A stretch of 64,000 bases of DNA, from the NCBI GenBank assembly GCA_023525975.1, contig JAKNSE010000037.1, positions 3,206,501 to 3,270,500 on the forward strand, given 5' to 3'. Position numbers and translations under genes: made by a program. Below are positions 21,823-34,844 of this stretch, one piece after another; within the stretch, counting starts at the first letter, position 1, and each line of letters begins with the position of its first letter. This DNA comes from Smallanthus sonchifolius. Taxonomy: Eukaryota; Streptophyta; Magnoliopsida; Asterales; Asteraceae. A model generated the notes under the pieces. That model did not search any database, was not told the DNA's origin, and was given only the letters and a program-made list of their open reading frames with translations.

Positions 21823-23918
21823 TTGAGGGCAACAACTGTTGAGTCCACAATAGTTCACTCTATAATAATTGGAAGTCACCATGACCAATACAAATGGGCA
21901 CTAGCACCCATTGACATTGAACATGTTCATGTCATAGGGACAGATACAACCACTTCAAGTGGGAATCCAGCTGATCCTATTAACTTAGGTGATGGATTAA
22001 GATATATGGAATTGACGGAGAGAATGTCCAATGTAGAGGTTTCCTGCTCAACAATTAAAGAAACTCTTACTAAGAAGCCTTCTACTGAAACTCCAAGTCA
22101 AGAAAACATAACTTTGTTGGACTCCATCAGGAAAGAGTTTGAGTCTTCAATAAACAAAGTGATTTCCCAAATCAAGCTTCCAACTCCTAAAGAATTGACT
22201 CCAATCATATGGAAAGCCTTCCAGCCACTCCTAAAAGAGAATCAGAGGGCACTGGATAATTCTCAGAAATTACATATGGAGGCTATGAGAAATTATGTTG
22301 ATGCAAGATACAAGGACACACATGCAGATGTAAATGTAATAAGAAAACAGTTAGAATAATTAACTGGTGTTACACCACCTCCTCCTAAATTCCCAGATGA
22401 TGATGCCCAAAACCAAAAGAAACAAGACAAGAAAGCAGACTACTCGAAAGTAGAGAAAGCACAAGAAGCTGCAAAAGAAAAAGGAAAGGTTAAGAAAAAA
22501 TTGAGAGGCAGAATCTGCAGCAGTTGTCAGACTGAGAATTGAAGAACAGGTTGAAAAAGGTAATCAACATTCATCAAATACTTTAGGTATAGAAACAAAG
22601 ATTCATGCAATATCTGCAAGAAAACAAGTTGTAAAGAAAAGTGTTGAACCTGGAATCAAAAGGCCTGCTCCTGAACATGCAGCTGGAGCCTTAAACAAAT
22701 CTGAACCAACGGGTCCAGCAGTAAACCCAAAATCTACACCACCACAAACAACTAGAATGAAAAGGCCCACTCCTGAAACTACTGCTACAAGTGATGTTGC
22801 AACAAAACCACTTTTTCTAGTAGTTGAGCCTTCAAAAGATACAGAAATGACTGAGACTACAACACAGAGTATAACTACTGATGCACCAGCTTTAGTGCCA
22901 ACAACAGTTTCAAGTTCAACAGCATTTCCAGAAAATACAAAAAATACCCGTAAAAGAAGGAAGAGGGTGGTACATGAAAGTTATGAAGATGAGCTACTCC
23001 AAATGCACCAACAAAAGTGCCACTAGCAACTGCACATACTCCACCAACATCATTTCCCATCATGAGCTTAAATCAACAAGTTCTACAATTCTTTGACCCA
23101 CCTTCTTCTAGACAATTAGTGTTTCCCTCATTGGCAAACAATACAATACCAAATAATACGGAGGAATACATTAAATTAAAAGAAAAACAAATTGAAGACG
23201 ATGTTGCAGTAAAGTGTAAAGGTATGTCTGATAAAGAGACTCACTAGATCTTAACAAAGGAATTGTTGATCATCAAAGACCAAGAAGAATTAGGGTTTCG
23301 TAAATGCAAGAACTTTCAAATTGCAACAGTCACAGATTCCAATCTACGTGCAACATTAAAACAAGATCATATTGATTGGATCATGTAGAACAAGAAGTAC
23401 ACTGCAAAAAGAAGTCAGTATGTAGACTGGACCATAGAAGCATTAGAAAAGGAAATCACGAGGATTAGTAAAATGATATAATGACACCCTTCTAGTGCAT
23501 AAACACCACCAAATTGGAAAGGATGTATAAGAACAACTACTAGTGTTGATAAGACACTCAAAATGAAGAGAATGAAGGATGAATTGATAAAAGCAAATAT
23601 GGGTAGTCCTACGGCAGTTAGAAGATAGAATGAAAGAAAACTTTTGAAAACTATAAGTGCTTGGAAGATTTCAGAAAGAATTTTCCTGGAAAGGTGCCAC
23701 CCAAGTCAGTCTATGATGATGAAGCTCTACCAATAAGAACCTCATTGAATCCAACTGAGCCTCCAACTTCAGACCAAATCTTAGCTACAGCTAGATCATA
23801 CATTGTAGGACTAAAAAACCAAAAAGAACCACCTCTTGATCAAGTTGCTGTAGATGTGAAGATCATCATGTATGAATCTCTAAGGATGGACAAGTGGCTA
23901 GACCTAGCTAGATCATAA
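21823..23918 (+). pseudogene. unrecognised long broken coding region (possibly a retroelement ORF)
   Basis: Coding-like peptides run in changing frames for about 2.1 kb. The first is an open stretch with DSIRKEFESSINKVISQIKL and RNYVDARYKDTHADVNVIRK, predicted helical. Then come PPPPKFPDD, Lys/Glu-rich and Pro/Thr-rich segments, a basic NTRKRRKRV, helices around EEYIKLKEKQIEDDVAVKC, and a last open stretch MEDFRKNFPGKVPPKSVYDD ... SLRMDKWLDLARS. At least six breaks separate them. No zinc knuckle, protease or polymerase motif is seen. It may be a Gag-like or accessory ORF of a large retroelement, or a host gene remnant. Confidence 0.4.
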
Positions 23919-26090
23919 CTGATATGTACAAGAACTGATGTTTTTATATATATGTACAATTTATCTTTGCAAATGGTCAAATGTTGGTCAGTAGATGGTA
24001 AATGGTAAAGTGGTCAGTATATGGTCACATGGTCAACAGTTATGTCTTTGGATTTCAGTATATGGTCAACTGTGCAACTGCTATGTCTTTGGTTTGATTT
24101 ATATTAGTTTGATTTAAAGAATAAATGTCACACCCCAACTAATGGTGGAACATGTTGGAGTGGGACATGGAGACTGTTCATAAGCACATGATCTACTAAA
24201 GTTTTTTATATATTAAAACATCCAATTTCCATAACATAAATCAAATAACAAAATCCAACATTACAAGAAAATGAAATCCATCACTAAAGTTCAATTATTA
24301 GATAACTAGGTCTTCAAATCTAAATTGTAGCAACTTGAACCATAACTCAATTATTTGCACCTGAAACATGATAAAAATAAGGCCAACTAAAAATAGTTGG
24401 TGAGCATACATAGGTTTTGACACCTCAAATAGATTTCAAGTGTTTTATACAATTCATTTGACACATGGTAAATAAGGTATTTATGGAGAATCTATAGTCA
24501 AACTAGGTGTACAATCAAACCTTGTGATTGAGGCATAACACGCAGGTTACCCTAATGTAATGTCGGTAACAATCACCCTACATGGGTGGGTTTGTGAGAC
24601 ACAATAGATCTATCAATGTTACCGTTAGCTTGTACAGAATTAATGATTGCACGAGTATGTCATGTATATGTAGTTTCAACTCATAGTATTCAAGCACAAA
24701 GCACAAATTGCACACACGTTCATAATGTAGAATTGTATAATGTAATTGCAAATAGATTTCAATGAAAATCATGTTCCACCCCAAAGTAGGTAAAAATAAA
24801 AAAAGGGCTATGTAAACTCACCTTGTAATGAGTAGCTTTTGAGTGTCACACAAGTATGATGTTTGTTGCACAAATGTTCAAGCAATTCACAAGATCAACC
24901 TTAGTCTGATGGTATAAGTGTATCAATGATTTGAACAAAGTGAAATAAGGAATCTTAACGTGCGAAGTGATTTATGTGGGTGTCCTCATAAAATGACTAT
25001 TTGAGTTCAAATAATATTTATGTAAATCTTTAATAATTGTAGGGTAGTTTGAATACGTAAAAAATTAAATGAATGATTTCATTTGTTTGCAGATAAATAA
25101 ATAAATGTATATGTGAATAAATAATTTAGTTGAATAAATAAGCGAATAATTAATGAGTAAATAAATAATTTCCTTTTATTTATTTAGTTTAATTTCCATG
25201 AAAAATTTAGTGTTAAGAGTAATGTTCTAACTAATTAATAATCAAATCGTAATTAGTTATTAATTAAGGTATGAAGTTTGATTTAAATGATTTATATAAA
25301 AAGATACATCAAATAAAGAATTTGTAGAACTTTCTAAGACAAATGGGTTTATAAGGATAACCTCATTTATGTTCCAAAATGTTTTATATATTTAATTTAT
25401 AAGAGGGATTTTGGGTGTCAACAATTAATGCAAAGCCAAAAATATGAAATACTATAATATATTCATATTTATAAGGGTTTCGCTGGAAATAATTAAGTAA
25501 GTTAGTCATGTGAAATTACTGTTTAAGAAAATTCCGATTATTAGGGTTGGTTACTAAAAGAATCATTTAACTACAAATATCATATTATTTGTGAAATTAA
25601 TGATACTAATGTGATAAATATATAAATAAGCAAACATTAAAAGTTTATCTTATTAAATGCAAAAAAATGGTGTTATTACCAGTACGTCGTTTTTAAAGGT
25701 TTAAGCAATATACATATATATATATATATACACACATATATATAACCTTTCAGTTTAATCAATGCCATGACATTAAAATTTTGACGTTTTATAGTTTTAA
25801 AAGTTATATAAATAAAGTAATAGAGTTTATGTTCAAATACAATGTTTGTCATGTTTTAGAAATATGTATTAGTAACAAATTAATGCATGTGTAATAATAG
25901 CAGTGTTCGAATACTATTTCGTTATCTATAAAAATACATATATTAATAGAAAATACTGTTTTATAACAAGTTGTATTCATTCAACCCATATAAAACATGG
26001 GCTTTAACCTAGTTTTATATAACTATATTGGTAGGTGTGTGCGTGTTTGAGAGTAATTACAAGGAAATAATAATTAAACCATGAAAAACA

Positions 26091-26160
26091 GACAGGCCGG
26101 GATTCGAGCCCGCGACCTTGTGTCTATGTGTTTAGCGCTTTAACCGGTTAGTCTAGCTCA
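26091..26160 (-). other. tRNA-like module in antisense LTR
   Basis: On the minus strand ACTAACCGGTTAAAGCGC is A-box-like and GCGGGCTCGAATCCCGGC has a B-box core in a T-arm-like stem, followed by a T-run (TGTTTTTCATG). Its sequence is clearly different from modules 1 and 2, yet similarly placed. Confidence 0.6.
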
Positions 26161-26669
26161 TGCGTTAGTTTAAATAACCAGAACATTAAGATTTTATAAA
26201 ACAACAAGGACCTGCTTTTTTCTTCCTTAAACATACCAGATGCAACCAGGCTTCCCCTCTCAAAACCCTAATTCCCGAAATTAGGTGAGACCAGTAGCGA
26301 TTACGGGGAAGAAGTAATACCTAATGTATGCGACTTGGACCAGAATGAAAACATCAATGTCATCGATTGTTCCAGGGTTCAGGAATTGAAAGGAGGGGGG
26401 GTTCAACACTAAGGGTGGGGGTTCAAAGGGCTTGAGGGGGGTTCAAGACCACATTTATTAAATTCATTTTAAATATACAACTAAATTCATTTTTTTCTTT
26501 ATATAAAGTTTTTAAAAACTAGAATCATTTAAGTTTAAATAAATTTACAATGGTTAGAAAAAAATATAAAATATAAAATATTTATATATTTAAAAGCCAA
26601 ACAAATATAATTTGTTTAATAATTTCAAATAAATATAAATATGTTTACATACTTATATTTATAAATGAT

Positions 26670-26672
<3 letters not shown>

Positions 26673-26706
<34 letters not shown>
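26673..26706. repeat. (TA)n microsatellite
   Basis: About 16 TA units inside the antisense LTR. Confidence 0.9.
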
Positions 26707-26711
<5 letters not shown>

Positions 26712-26880
26712 AGCTAAAATATGAAATTGTATGAATGAAATTCTAAATATGATACACTTTGTAATCATTGTCAATGTGACACAATTCAATGAACCAGAAT
26801 AGAAATTGAAATGTTATTATTGTATAAATAAAACAAAATAAAATAAAAAAAAATACAGCCAGAAAATCATGGATGTTATA

Positions 26881-27808
26881 GTATCCACATGTTGAGGGAA
26901 TTTCGTCCCGAAATTCAACTGTTAGAGGCTACTGAATCAGGAAGAAGATGAGGGTTTGGATTTTCAACGAGTTTTGAATATCATTTTGAGGAGTACCATT
27001 GATAACAAGATTCAGGTCTATACTCAAAGTCATGAATCATGATAGTGAATTTTTGTTTAAAGGGAATTTAGGAGAAGATTGTCGAAGAATATTCTAGACT
27101 CCAATGATGGAATGCATCACTTGAGAAATTGATGATTAAACTTCTTTAGGATGTAGTCTAATATGTTCAAGAGGTATCACTGGGTAAAGATTTCATAGGC
27201 ATTGGTCAAGGTCAAAATAATAGAAAACCCTACGTGACACGAACATCGCTACTTCTGACAATATGATAGGAACACTTATATATAGGAAGTACCAGCGGCG
27301 TATCCACCATGCCCTTATCATATCACATTAGTTTCGTTACTATATATCACGATAAGTTTAAGTCATCACACAAGACAGAATTGACTATGTTTTCCATGCG
27401 TTGACTTTTATAATTACGTGTGCACCCGTAATTACTCAAATCATCGCATGGTTCTTATAGATCATCCCTATTGTGTGTAGGTCAAGAGGGGACACAAGGT
27501 CACTTAATTCGTAACTATTGTTTTCCCATATGTGTTGCTAACAAATAACTATGTCCATAGATAATTTAATCAATTAAAGAAAGGAATAACAATGTGGCAC
27601 AACCCCATGGTTGTCCTAGATAGTTGGCATAATTCTCACTTTTACCCATAAAGTTTATAGCTCCCTCGTGCATTAACACGAATACGTCAAACGCCGAGAA
27701 GTTTCAAAGTTTATAGCTTCCTCGTGTTTAATCAAGAATACGTCAAACCCTGAGTAGCTCAAAGTTTATAGCTTCCTCATGTTTGATCAACAATATGTCA
27801 AACCCCGA
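26881..27808 (-). mobile_element. internal region of antisense chromovirus-type element, left part
   Basis: Carries the polypurine tract and conserved block (CCTCTAACAGTTGAATTTCG on the minus strand), then sequence matching 6560-7320. Three direct copies of CAAAGTTTATAGCTTCCTC with AATACGTCAAAC lie at 27640-27808. The region is interrupted by the Athila element and resumes at 38220. Confidence 0.65.
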
Positions 27809-27813
27809 GTAGC
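27809..27813. repeat. target-site duplication GTAGC (left copy)
   Basis: GTAGC at 27809-27813 is repeated exactly at 38215-38219, bracketing the Athila element. Confidence 0.85.
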
Positions 27814-28037
27814 TGATTTGTTGCTAAATATCCCGTGTATAAGAGTCTAATTGTATAGGTTTTAAACGTTTAGCCTTGTATATCGAGTCTGTTTTATGTG
27901 CATTTGGTGTTTTTGAATGCTACAGGGTTAATGTGCTAAGTGAGCGGGAAAACACGAGATTAAAATCAAGAGGATAGTAGCATATACGGGCCCCGGAGAA
28001 GAAAAGTCAACAAAAGTAAAAAATGTGGAATTCAGGT

Positions 28038-28165
28038 TCTTCGCGGTACGCGAAGAACAAGGAGGAAGAGTTCATGGTACGCGAGGGCCTTGAGAAGCCC
28101 ACCCGACTAATTTGGCCTTCGCGGTAAGCGAAGGTTGGCCAAGGGTTCTTCGCGGTACGTGAAAA
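28038..28165. repeat. TTCGCGGTACGCGAA palindrome array (5' LTR)
   Basis: Units near 28038 (CTTCGCGGTACGCGAAG), 28070, 28117 (CCTTCGCGGTAAGCGAAGG) and 28146. The 3' LTR has the same array with extra copies, so unit number changes between the two LTRs of one element. Confidence 0.75.
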
Positions 28166-28250
28166 AGGGAAAATTCGGCAATTTTAACTTAATTTTAATT
28201 ATAAGCCATTAACGGTCCATTGTCGAATTACTTTGCATTCATACGTTCCA

Positions 28251-28665
28251 TCATATTCACACTAGCTTTCTATCTTTCACACACACCAGATGCACATGCA
28301 TCCCACACAACTCACATGCAACCACCCAAAAATCTATCAAATTATCGCAATAATCACAATTGCACACCACACAAGGTTACACACAAATCCATTCAACCAT
28401 GCTAACACACCGAATTATCTATCATAACACAATTAATGCTACTCCACATTACTTAACTCTCACACAACTTCAATTATTCACACCACACAACTCCACATTG
28501 TATTACACTACACAATTAATACTTCTAAAAATTAATGCATAACTTAAAAGACGTACCTCTTGGCCCACGGTTACTCGTGGTGGAAATCGTTTCACCCTCG
28601 TCCCATTTTTAGTTTAAGTTATGGCATTTTATTTTAGTAAAAACACCGATTTTCTCTTAAACCAC
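28251..28665 (-). mobile_element. leader of inserted antisense element
   Basis: Downstream of the primer site on the minus strand; rich in CACACAAC, no coding frame recognised. It ends abruptly at 28250 in Athila LTR sequence, so gag, pol and the 3' LTR were lost. Confidence 0.55.
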
Positions 28666-28678
28666 GGCTCTGATACCA
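28666..28678 (-). other. primer-binding site (initiator tRNA-Met type)
   Basis: On the minus strand TGGTATCAGAGCC lies three bases from the LTR end TCTTACA. Confidence 0.85.
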
Positions 28679-28681
28679 ACT

Positions 28682-31417
28682 TGTAAGACCCCAACCCGGG
28701 CATCCTACAGTTGGCTCTCATAACGGGTCATTCTCTTTAAAACACATTTATTATTAATCAAACTACAGCGGAAGTCTTTCTAAATTCATTTATTACTATT
28801 TAATGTTATTAAATTTACCTCACGAATGCCTGCACACCAATCCGAGTAGCACCGTTCCCAAGCCAAGATACATCAACGCAACGCTTACCTGCAAAACAAC
28901 CTATCGCACACACAAAGTCAGCTACGATGAGTGAGTTCTAATAGTTTAATTTAATTAAAAGGCAACTCGTCACAAAGGTTATTTAAAGTTTACTCAGGAC
29001 TCACGGTCCTTATAACGTAGTTTACCAGTTCGTTAACAAATACCTAGCCCCTTCACCACCCGGTATCCCATAATTGTTCATTACCCAAGACTCGTCCCAT
29101 AATAATAATCCCCCGGTCTCGTTGACATATGCCGAACTTTCTACACTAATAACTCATACTCTAGGACACATATTAACTTTGACACTTAGTTAACCCAACA
29201 CAACCATAGACATCAACATACCCGACCTTAATTAAGGCTAGTACATTTCAACTCACACGATAGTTGTACACGTCACGTCACAATCCTGACATCACGGTCG
29301 ATCTAACTCTATATACCACAATAATAACATTCACACGTCACGTTAGCATTACCACCTTAATATCCTCTACACGTCACATTAACATTACCACATTAATAAC
29401 ATCACTTGCACAATAAATATAGCTCAACGTTTGCATGCAATTCCACACACGTGTAAATATACACGTAAACACATACCTCATCACTGCACCCTCGTCAGGG
29501 TTACCCTCATCAGGGTTACCCTCGTCAGGGTGATCGACACACCCTGAGCTCATTATTAACCTGTTAAGTATTGTCACCTTTGGTGACTTCCCGAAGGACC
29601 TCTTCGTTCACAAATCTTGTTGCCATGTCATATAGACAACGGTGCTAACACGACATATAATCATAAAACATATAATATCACACATCATTTATAGGGCTCG
29701 TTAACTACACCTACACCTCACACAAACACTAGAACGACATATATATCCCACCTGAATTCATAATCATTTAGTTTAAGGCCCGACTCTTCCCTATCGGTCC
29801 TTAACACGTCACACATTAACAACCCATCCCTTAGATCACATATTTCCATGAACACACCATAGACCCTACCACTCCTTAGTAATCATTTTATAATCAAAAC
29901 ACATCGGGCTAGAACCCGAAATCCTTAACCTGACTAAATATATTAACACCTCTTGACAGTATGTACGATAGCCCCAAAACAATAAAACATTTAAAAAGTA
30001 GGGGATTAGAAACTCACAGGTTATGCTGAGTCCTAGTCCTTGCTCTGCAGCTTGTCCGTCCACGCTCGAATCCCAAACATGACAAACGCGTGATCACATG
30101 ATCAGAACACGTTCTAAACATACGTTGCATAATGTATAACTAAAATAAAACCCCGACTCTTGGTCTCATCCGTTCGTCTTTCCTTCGTCACCAAACCCTA
30201 ATCTCTCGGGTTTCATGCTATAAGTTCCCGAATTCAAACTCGCATACGTGCACGTACGCGTGCCATGCAACAACCTTAGCCATACTCATCTTGCAATACA
30301 AACTCGTATCGGCTCGTCTTCGATTTGTTTAGAAATTGAACGATCAAACCGGGTTCCCATGTATGCACGTACCCCGCCATGCACAACCCTAACTCACCGA
30401 AACCCTAGCTTGTCCAACCCGTGCCCGAGCACTATTGCGTACCACTGGGTGCCACTCACACACCCACCACAGTGACCGGTTATCACCGCCGTCCTCATCT
30501 CCTTTCTTGTGCGTTGCTAGCCCGTCCACCGAGCCCCGTCACCTCCACATCGTTATCCTCGTCCTCTAGCCGTGTCCAAACCCTAGCGGGTCAACACCAC
30601 GCACCACCACCATGCACCATCATGCATGCCACCACCTCACTCCTCACGTACGCCCTTAGCCGACCAATACTCCACTGCCGTGAAATCACAGAAACCATCA
30701 GCCGTTTCCGGCCTCACGTCACACCACCACAGCCTCCTCCATGGCTATCACCGCACTCCACAGCTGCCAAAACCACCATAGTGCACCGCCTCCACAGCCA
30801 ACGTCGCATGTCATCTTCTCCTCGCCGTGTCTCCCTGCTCGTCCCCTCTCTCTTTCTCGTTTATCGATCACCAACTTAACGAGTCCTCACAGCCTTGTCG
30901 TGCCATCACCGAGCCATCGTTGCTACATGCTACCACCATCCCATCGAGCCTTCGTCGGCCACAGTCACCACCGCCACAGTCGGTCACCCCCACATTCAAG
31001 AATTAAAAACCCTAGTCGAACCATGGACATAACAATTACTCAAGTTTTAAATAAACGTAGTGGGGATTACCTTATCGATGTTGAGAGTTCACGTGGCCAG
31101 AAACCACCACCGAGAGCCACCCTTCGCCGGAGCCTCCCCTTTTGCGTCCCTTTCTCTGCCGTCGCACCACCTAGGCCGAATATGGCCTAGGGTTTCTTGT
31201 TAAGTGAATTTAAACCTCAAAAGGTTTACACTTCTAGTCCTAGGGTTTCCATTTCATGCATTTTGGCCTCGAACCTTCTTTTAAACGTCTAAACGTGTCA
31301 TTCCTGGTAGTTAAACGCACCCAGTATGAAAGCCTTTACTATTACTCTTAGATAAAAAGGGTTCGGGTCGCTCGAAAACCTGCACCATTGATATATGAAT
31401 TTTTTCGGGATGTTACA
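28682..31417 (-). mobile_element. antisense 5' LTR (about 2.74 kb) inserted in Athila 5' LTR
   Basis: On the minus strand it starts TGTAACATCCCGAAAAAATT at 31417 and ends GGGGTCTTACA at 28682, next to the primer site. The termini fit chromovirus LTRs. Its first 1.2 kb (30200-31200) is unusually GC-rich and CCACC-rich and gives long spurious ORFs. Three direct 18-bp repeats (CCTCGTCAGGGTTACCCT type) lie at 29488-29541. I saw no tRNA-like module here. Confidence 0.7.
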
Positions 31418-31924
31418 TCGTATGATTGTTTGAATGCTTGGTTCTTAGATTTGATTAAAACCGTTTAGTTTGTCTTCAATTTAAAATATTCATCAATTTT
31501 CAATTTTCTATCGTGAATCATTGAGTATCTAGATCTGATGTTCTAAGTTGTTAATTGATTATTGAGTTGTAAATCAGTGTCAAGTATCCGGTTTTATAAT
31601 CGTTGCTCAACACAGTCACTATCTTGATTGTTAATTATTTGTCAAATCTAATGAACGAGTTATGTCTATGTAACTTCCAATAAGTACAAACCAGTCTTCA
31701 CAAAACTTGTAATATGAACCCGGAAGCGATCCGTTTTCTCTTAATAGTTTCTACAAAGTTTAAAGTTAATTGCTTTTTAATTATAATCCGAACAATTTTC
31801 ATAAACAAACACTGTCCACCAATTCCCTTTGGATACGACACCCTACTTCACTATACTATAGTTTAAGGTAGCTAGGGATTAGAATAATTATTGTTTTTGA
31901 TTGACCTTGACAACGCGATCAAAA

Positions 31925-31942
31925 TGGCGCCGTTGCCGGGGA
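31925..31942 (+). other. Athila primer-binding site (tRNA-Asp type)
   Basis: TGGCGCCGTTGCCGGGGA, three bases after the 5' LTR, is the well-known primer site of Athila elements. Confidence 0.9.
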
Positions 31943-32009
31943 ATACGTGCGCTTAGTGTTTTAGTTTAAATTGTTTTGTTCGGAGCTACTAATAGTTTGT
32001 TCATTCATG

Positions 32010-33960
32010 CAGATCACAGGTTTCTGCATACTCGTAATTCAGGAAGAAGATCACCACTTTTGTACGATCCAGAGATAGAAAAGGCTGCTAAAGCAAATCA
32101 AAAAAATACAAAATCAAGTCCAAACCATTCTAGAAAAACTTGACAGCCCGAGAATGTCACAAAATCAACCACCAAACCCAAACCCAGACCCAAACCAAGG
32201 TGAGGGACCAGTCCCACCTTTTCCAGATTTCCTTTTTCCAAATCAACCACCACCAAATCAACAACCACCCGCACACCAACATCCACCAAATCAACAACCA
32301 CCACCACCATTCCATGACAACCAACCGTATGACAGCTTCCCGAGCTATTCAGAGTTTGGGGAGAATGAGCATGCAAATAGCTATAAGCCAGAGCACGGTT
32401 CTCAACATGAGAGTTGGGATGAAGAAGAGGCATGGTATGACCTACATCACCAGGAGGCGTTCCCTCCCAGAAATCAAGGAATAAATGGGGTAGATAATTG
32501 GGTACAACCACCACCAAGGGCCGACTATAGGTATCAACCGAGAAATCCGGGCAACTTTGACTGAGAGAACGGGTATAGGCAACCTCAAGTGAACAGACCA
32601 AATTATAAAGAGGAACCTCCAAGAAATAGGAACTTCCCAAGGCATGACCAAGGGGTAGACAGTCACTTCCGCCCTGCTTTAGCCCTGAATGCTTCCCTTG
32701 TGGTTCCACCAGTTCGTAGGGGAAACGCATTTGAGATCAAACCCGGATGTTTAGAGATCTTCCCACACTTCTTTGGTAGAGCTACTGAGGAGCCCTACAC
32801 ATACTTATCAGAGTACGAGGCTACATGTGGAACCATCGGTGGACAAGGATTCACTACAGACGAGGTGAAACTGGTTCTCTTCCATTCTTCACTAAAGGAC
32901 CGTGCTAAATAGTGGTTCCTTTCTCTACCGTCTGCTAGTATTGCTACTTGGGCAGAGCTTCAAAAACAGTTCTTGGATGAGTACTTCCCACCACACATGA
33001 CTAATGAGGCCAAAGCTGCAATCAGAGATTTCAGGCAACATTCGGGGGAGCCATTTTATGAAGCCTTCAAAAGGTTCAAAGATTTGTTGAGGAATTGCCC
33101 ACACCATGGTATAGAGAAGTGGGAACTGATCCAAGAATTTTATGATGGCCTTTTGCCTGAGGATGCCAGAGATGTGAACTCCACCAGTAACCAATCATTC
33201 TTCTCTAACCATGTTGATGATGATTGGGACATACTTGAGAGGATGGCAGTGATATCCAAAAGACAAGCTAATGCAAGTAGGAGGGGAAAGTCAACTTCAT
33301 CAGTGAAGTCGGCTGATTATGAGATGCAGAAAAGGTTGGACGCCATGGAGATTCAAATGGCACGTCTTGGTAAGCCGAGTGGTAAAGGGGTGGCAAATGT
33401 GTCACAAGCATATCCGATATGTGGCGGATGCGAGGAATTGGGGCATGTGTTAGCAAACTGCACAAGAGAGCAAGGAAAGGCTGAAGAAGTGAACCAGCTT
33501 GGTGGAGATAAGGCAACTGCTACCCACTATCATCCAGGACTCAGAAACCACCCAAACTTCAGGTATGGTAATGCATCTAATCAAATAATCCTAACTTTCA
33601 ATGTGCTAATGTGCAGGGTGGAGGACAACCACAACAACTGCAATACCAAAACCGCCAGTAAGGATACAATCAAGGCGGATACCAGAGACACCAAAGAGGC
33701 TATCAATAGCAAAATCAGCAAGGTGGTAGTACAAGAGGTGATGACCTGTGGGGTACCCAGTTTAATGCTATCATGGATGCTATCAAGGAGCTAAAGAAGG
33801 ACAATGAAGTCTGTGACAAAACGGTAGATGCCCTTATGAAGCAAGTGGGTCAAATGGCTGAAGAATGGTCGAGAAGAGAACCGGGTAAGTTACCAAGCAA
33901 TACTCAAACCAACCCGCAACATCAAGGGTGGGCGTTCAAATAATGCCCATGTAAGCCAGG
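32010..33960 (+). pseudogene. Athila gag (broken)
   Basis: The reading starts near SGRRSPLLYDPEIEKAAKAN, shifts frame at about 32140 into a Pro/Gln/Asn-rich segment, and is stopped at 32562 and 32910. The capsid-like region reads EIKPGCLEIFPHFFGRATEE, then WFLSLP after the TAG, TWAELQKQFLDEYFPPHMTN and FRQHSGEPFYEAFKRFKDLL. A perfect CCHC knuckle (C-GG-C-EELG-H-VLAN-C, about 33418-33460) follows. Another frameshift near 33580 leads to a helical tail (FNAIMDAIKELKKDNEVCDK). Gag would form the particle shell. Confidence 0.85.
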
Positions 33961-34186
33961 TAAGTGTTTTGCAAAGTGGTAAGCAATATGACAACAAAGT
34001 TGTCCCTCCACAACCGCTAGTTGAAGGGTTGGTGGAGGATGTGGATGATGAAAGTGATGACGAACCGGTACTTGTTGCATCTAAACCTAAGAAACTGGTA
34101 ACTTTTGAAAAACCAAACAATTCTAAAGTATCCACTAGTGCTCAAGGGACTGGTGTGGAGAGCACTACCATCCCGTTCCGAGAGGG

Positions 34187-34844
34187 TTGGTCGATCCATC
34201 TAAATCGGTAAATAAAAGGGGCCCACAACAAGATGAAGTGTGGGAAATTTTTAGACAAGTCAAAATTAATCTTCCCTTAATTGATGCCACTAAAAAAGTA
34301 CCGGCGTATGCAAAATATCTGAAAGATCTGTGCAGTCAAAAGAGGAACCATAAGATGCCCAAAAAGCTTAATCTAACTAATAATGTGAGTGCAGTTTTAT
34401 CCGGTATTCTTCCACCTAAGCTCCAAGATCTAGGGGAACCTTTGATCCAAATTCAAATACGTGATTTCAAAATAGATAAGGCACTTCTGGATTTGGGATC
34501 AAGTGTTAGTATTTTACCAGGAAACTTGTATGACCAATACGATTTTGGTTCTCTATAAAAAGCTAATACCACCGTTGTGTTAGCAGATTTAACTCTTAAG
34601 CTTCCCCGCGGGATATTAACCGATGTGATTGTCAAGGTGGAAGACTTCTATTACCCGTTCGACTTCTTAGTGCTTGACTATGCAGCCCCTACTAAAGGGA
34701 GCCAACCCAATGTTATTTTGGGAAGGCTATTTTTGAAAACTGCTCAATGTGTTATAAACTGCATGACAGGCACAGTCGACATGGCCTTTGGTAATAGAAG
34801 AATGCATTTGAATGTTTTTTTCCTGTACATTTAATGCTCCAATC
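34187..34844 (+). pseudogene. Athila aspartic protease (broken)
   Basis: A linker (MVDPSKSVNKRGPQQDEVWE) is followed by the active-site block KALLDLGSSVSILPGNLYD. A TAA at 34556 breaks the frame, then ANTTVVLADLTLKLPRGILT, FYYPFDFLVLDY and NVILGRLFLKTAQCVINCMT complete the fold. It processes the Gag-Pol precursor in active family members. Confidence 0.8.

Larger units (their letters stand above)
24126..26880 (-). mobile_element. antisense chromovirus 3' LTR (about 2.75 kb)
   Basis: On the minus strand it starts TATAACATCCATGATTTTC (the canonical TGTAAC has one change) at 26880 and ends GGGGTGTGACA at 24126. The block TGTTCCACCCCAAAGTAGG near 24773 corresponds to the conserved LTR block. One tRNA-like module lies at 26091-26160. 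The polypurine tract follows at 26881. Confidence 0.75.
27814..31921 (+). mobile_element. Athila 5' LTR, split by an insertion
   Basis: Starts TGATTTGTTGCTAAATATCC and ends ACAACGCGATCA, three bases before the primer site. The parts 27814-28250 and 31418-31921 align with the 3' LTR (37047-38214). The middle is replaced by the element at 28251-31417, with loss of about 200 bp of LTR. Confidence 0.8.

Noticed and set aside
30248..31190. Three long Pro/His/Ser-rich ORFs that look like a GC-rich gene
   Set aside because: They lie inside an antisense LTR (28682-31417), have no domain and follow CCACC/CATCAC simple composition.
32098..32730. 210-residue ORF on the minus strand over the Athila gag
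   Set aside because: It is the complement of the Pro/Asn/Gln-rich gag start, whose plus-strand reading matches Athila Gag organisation.
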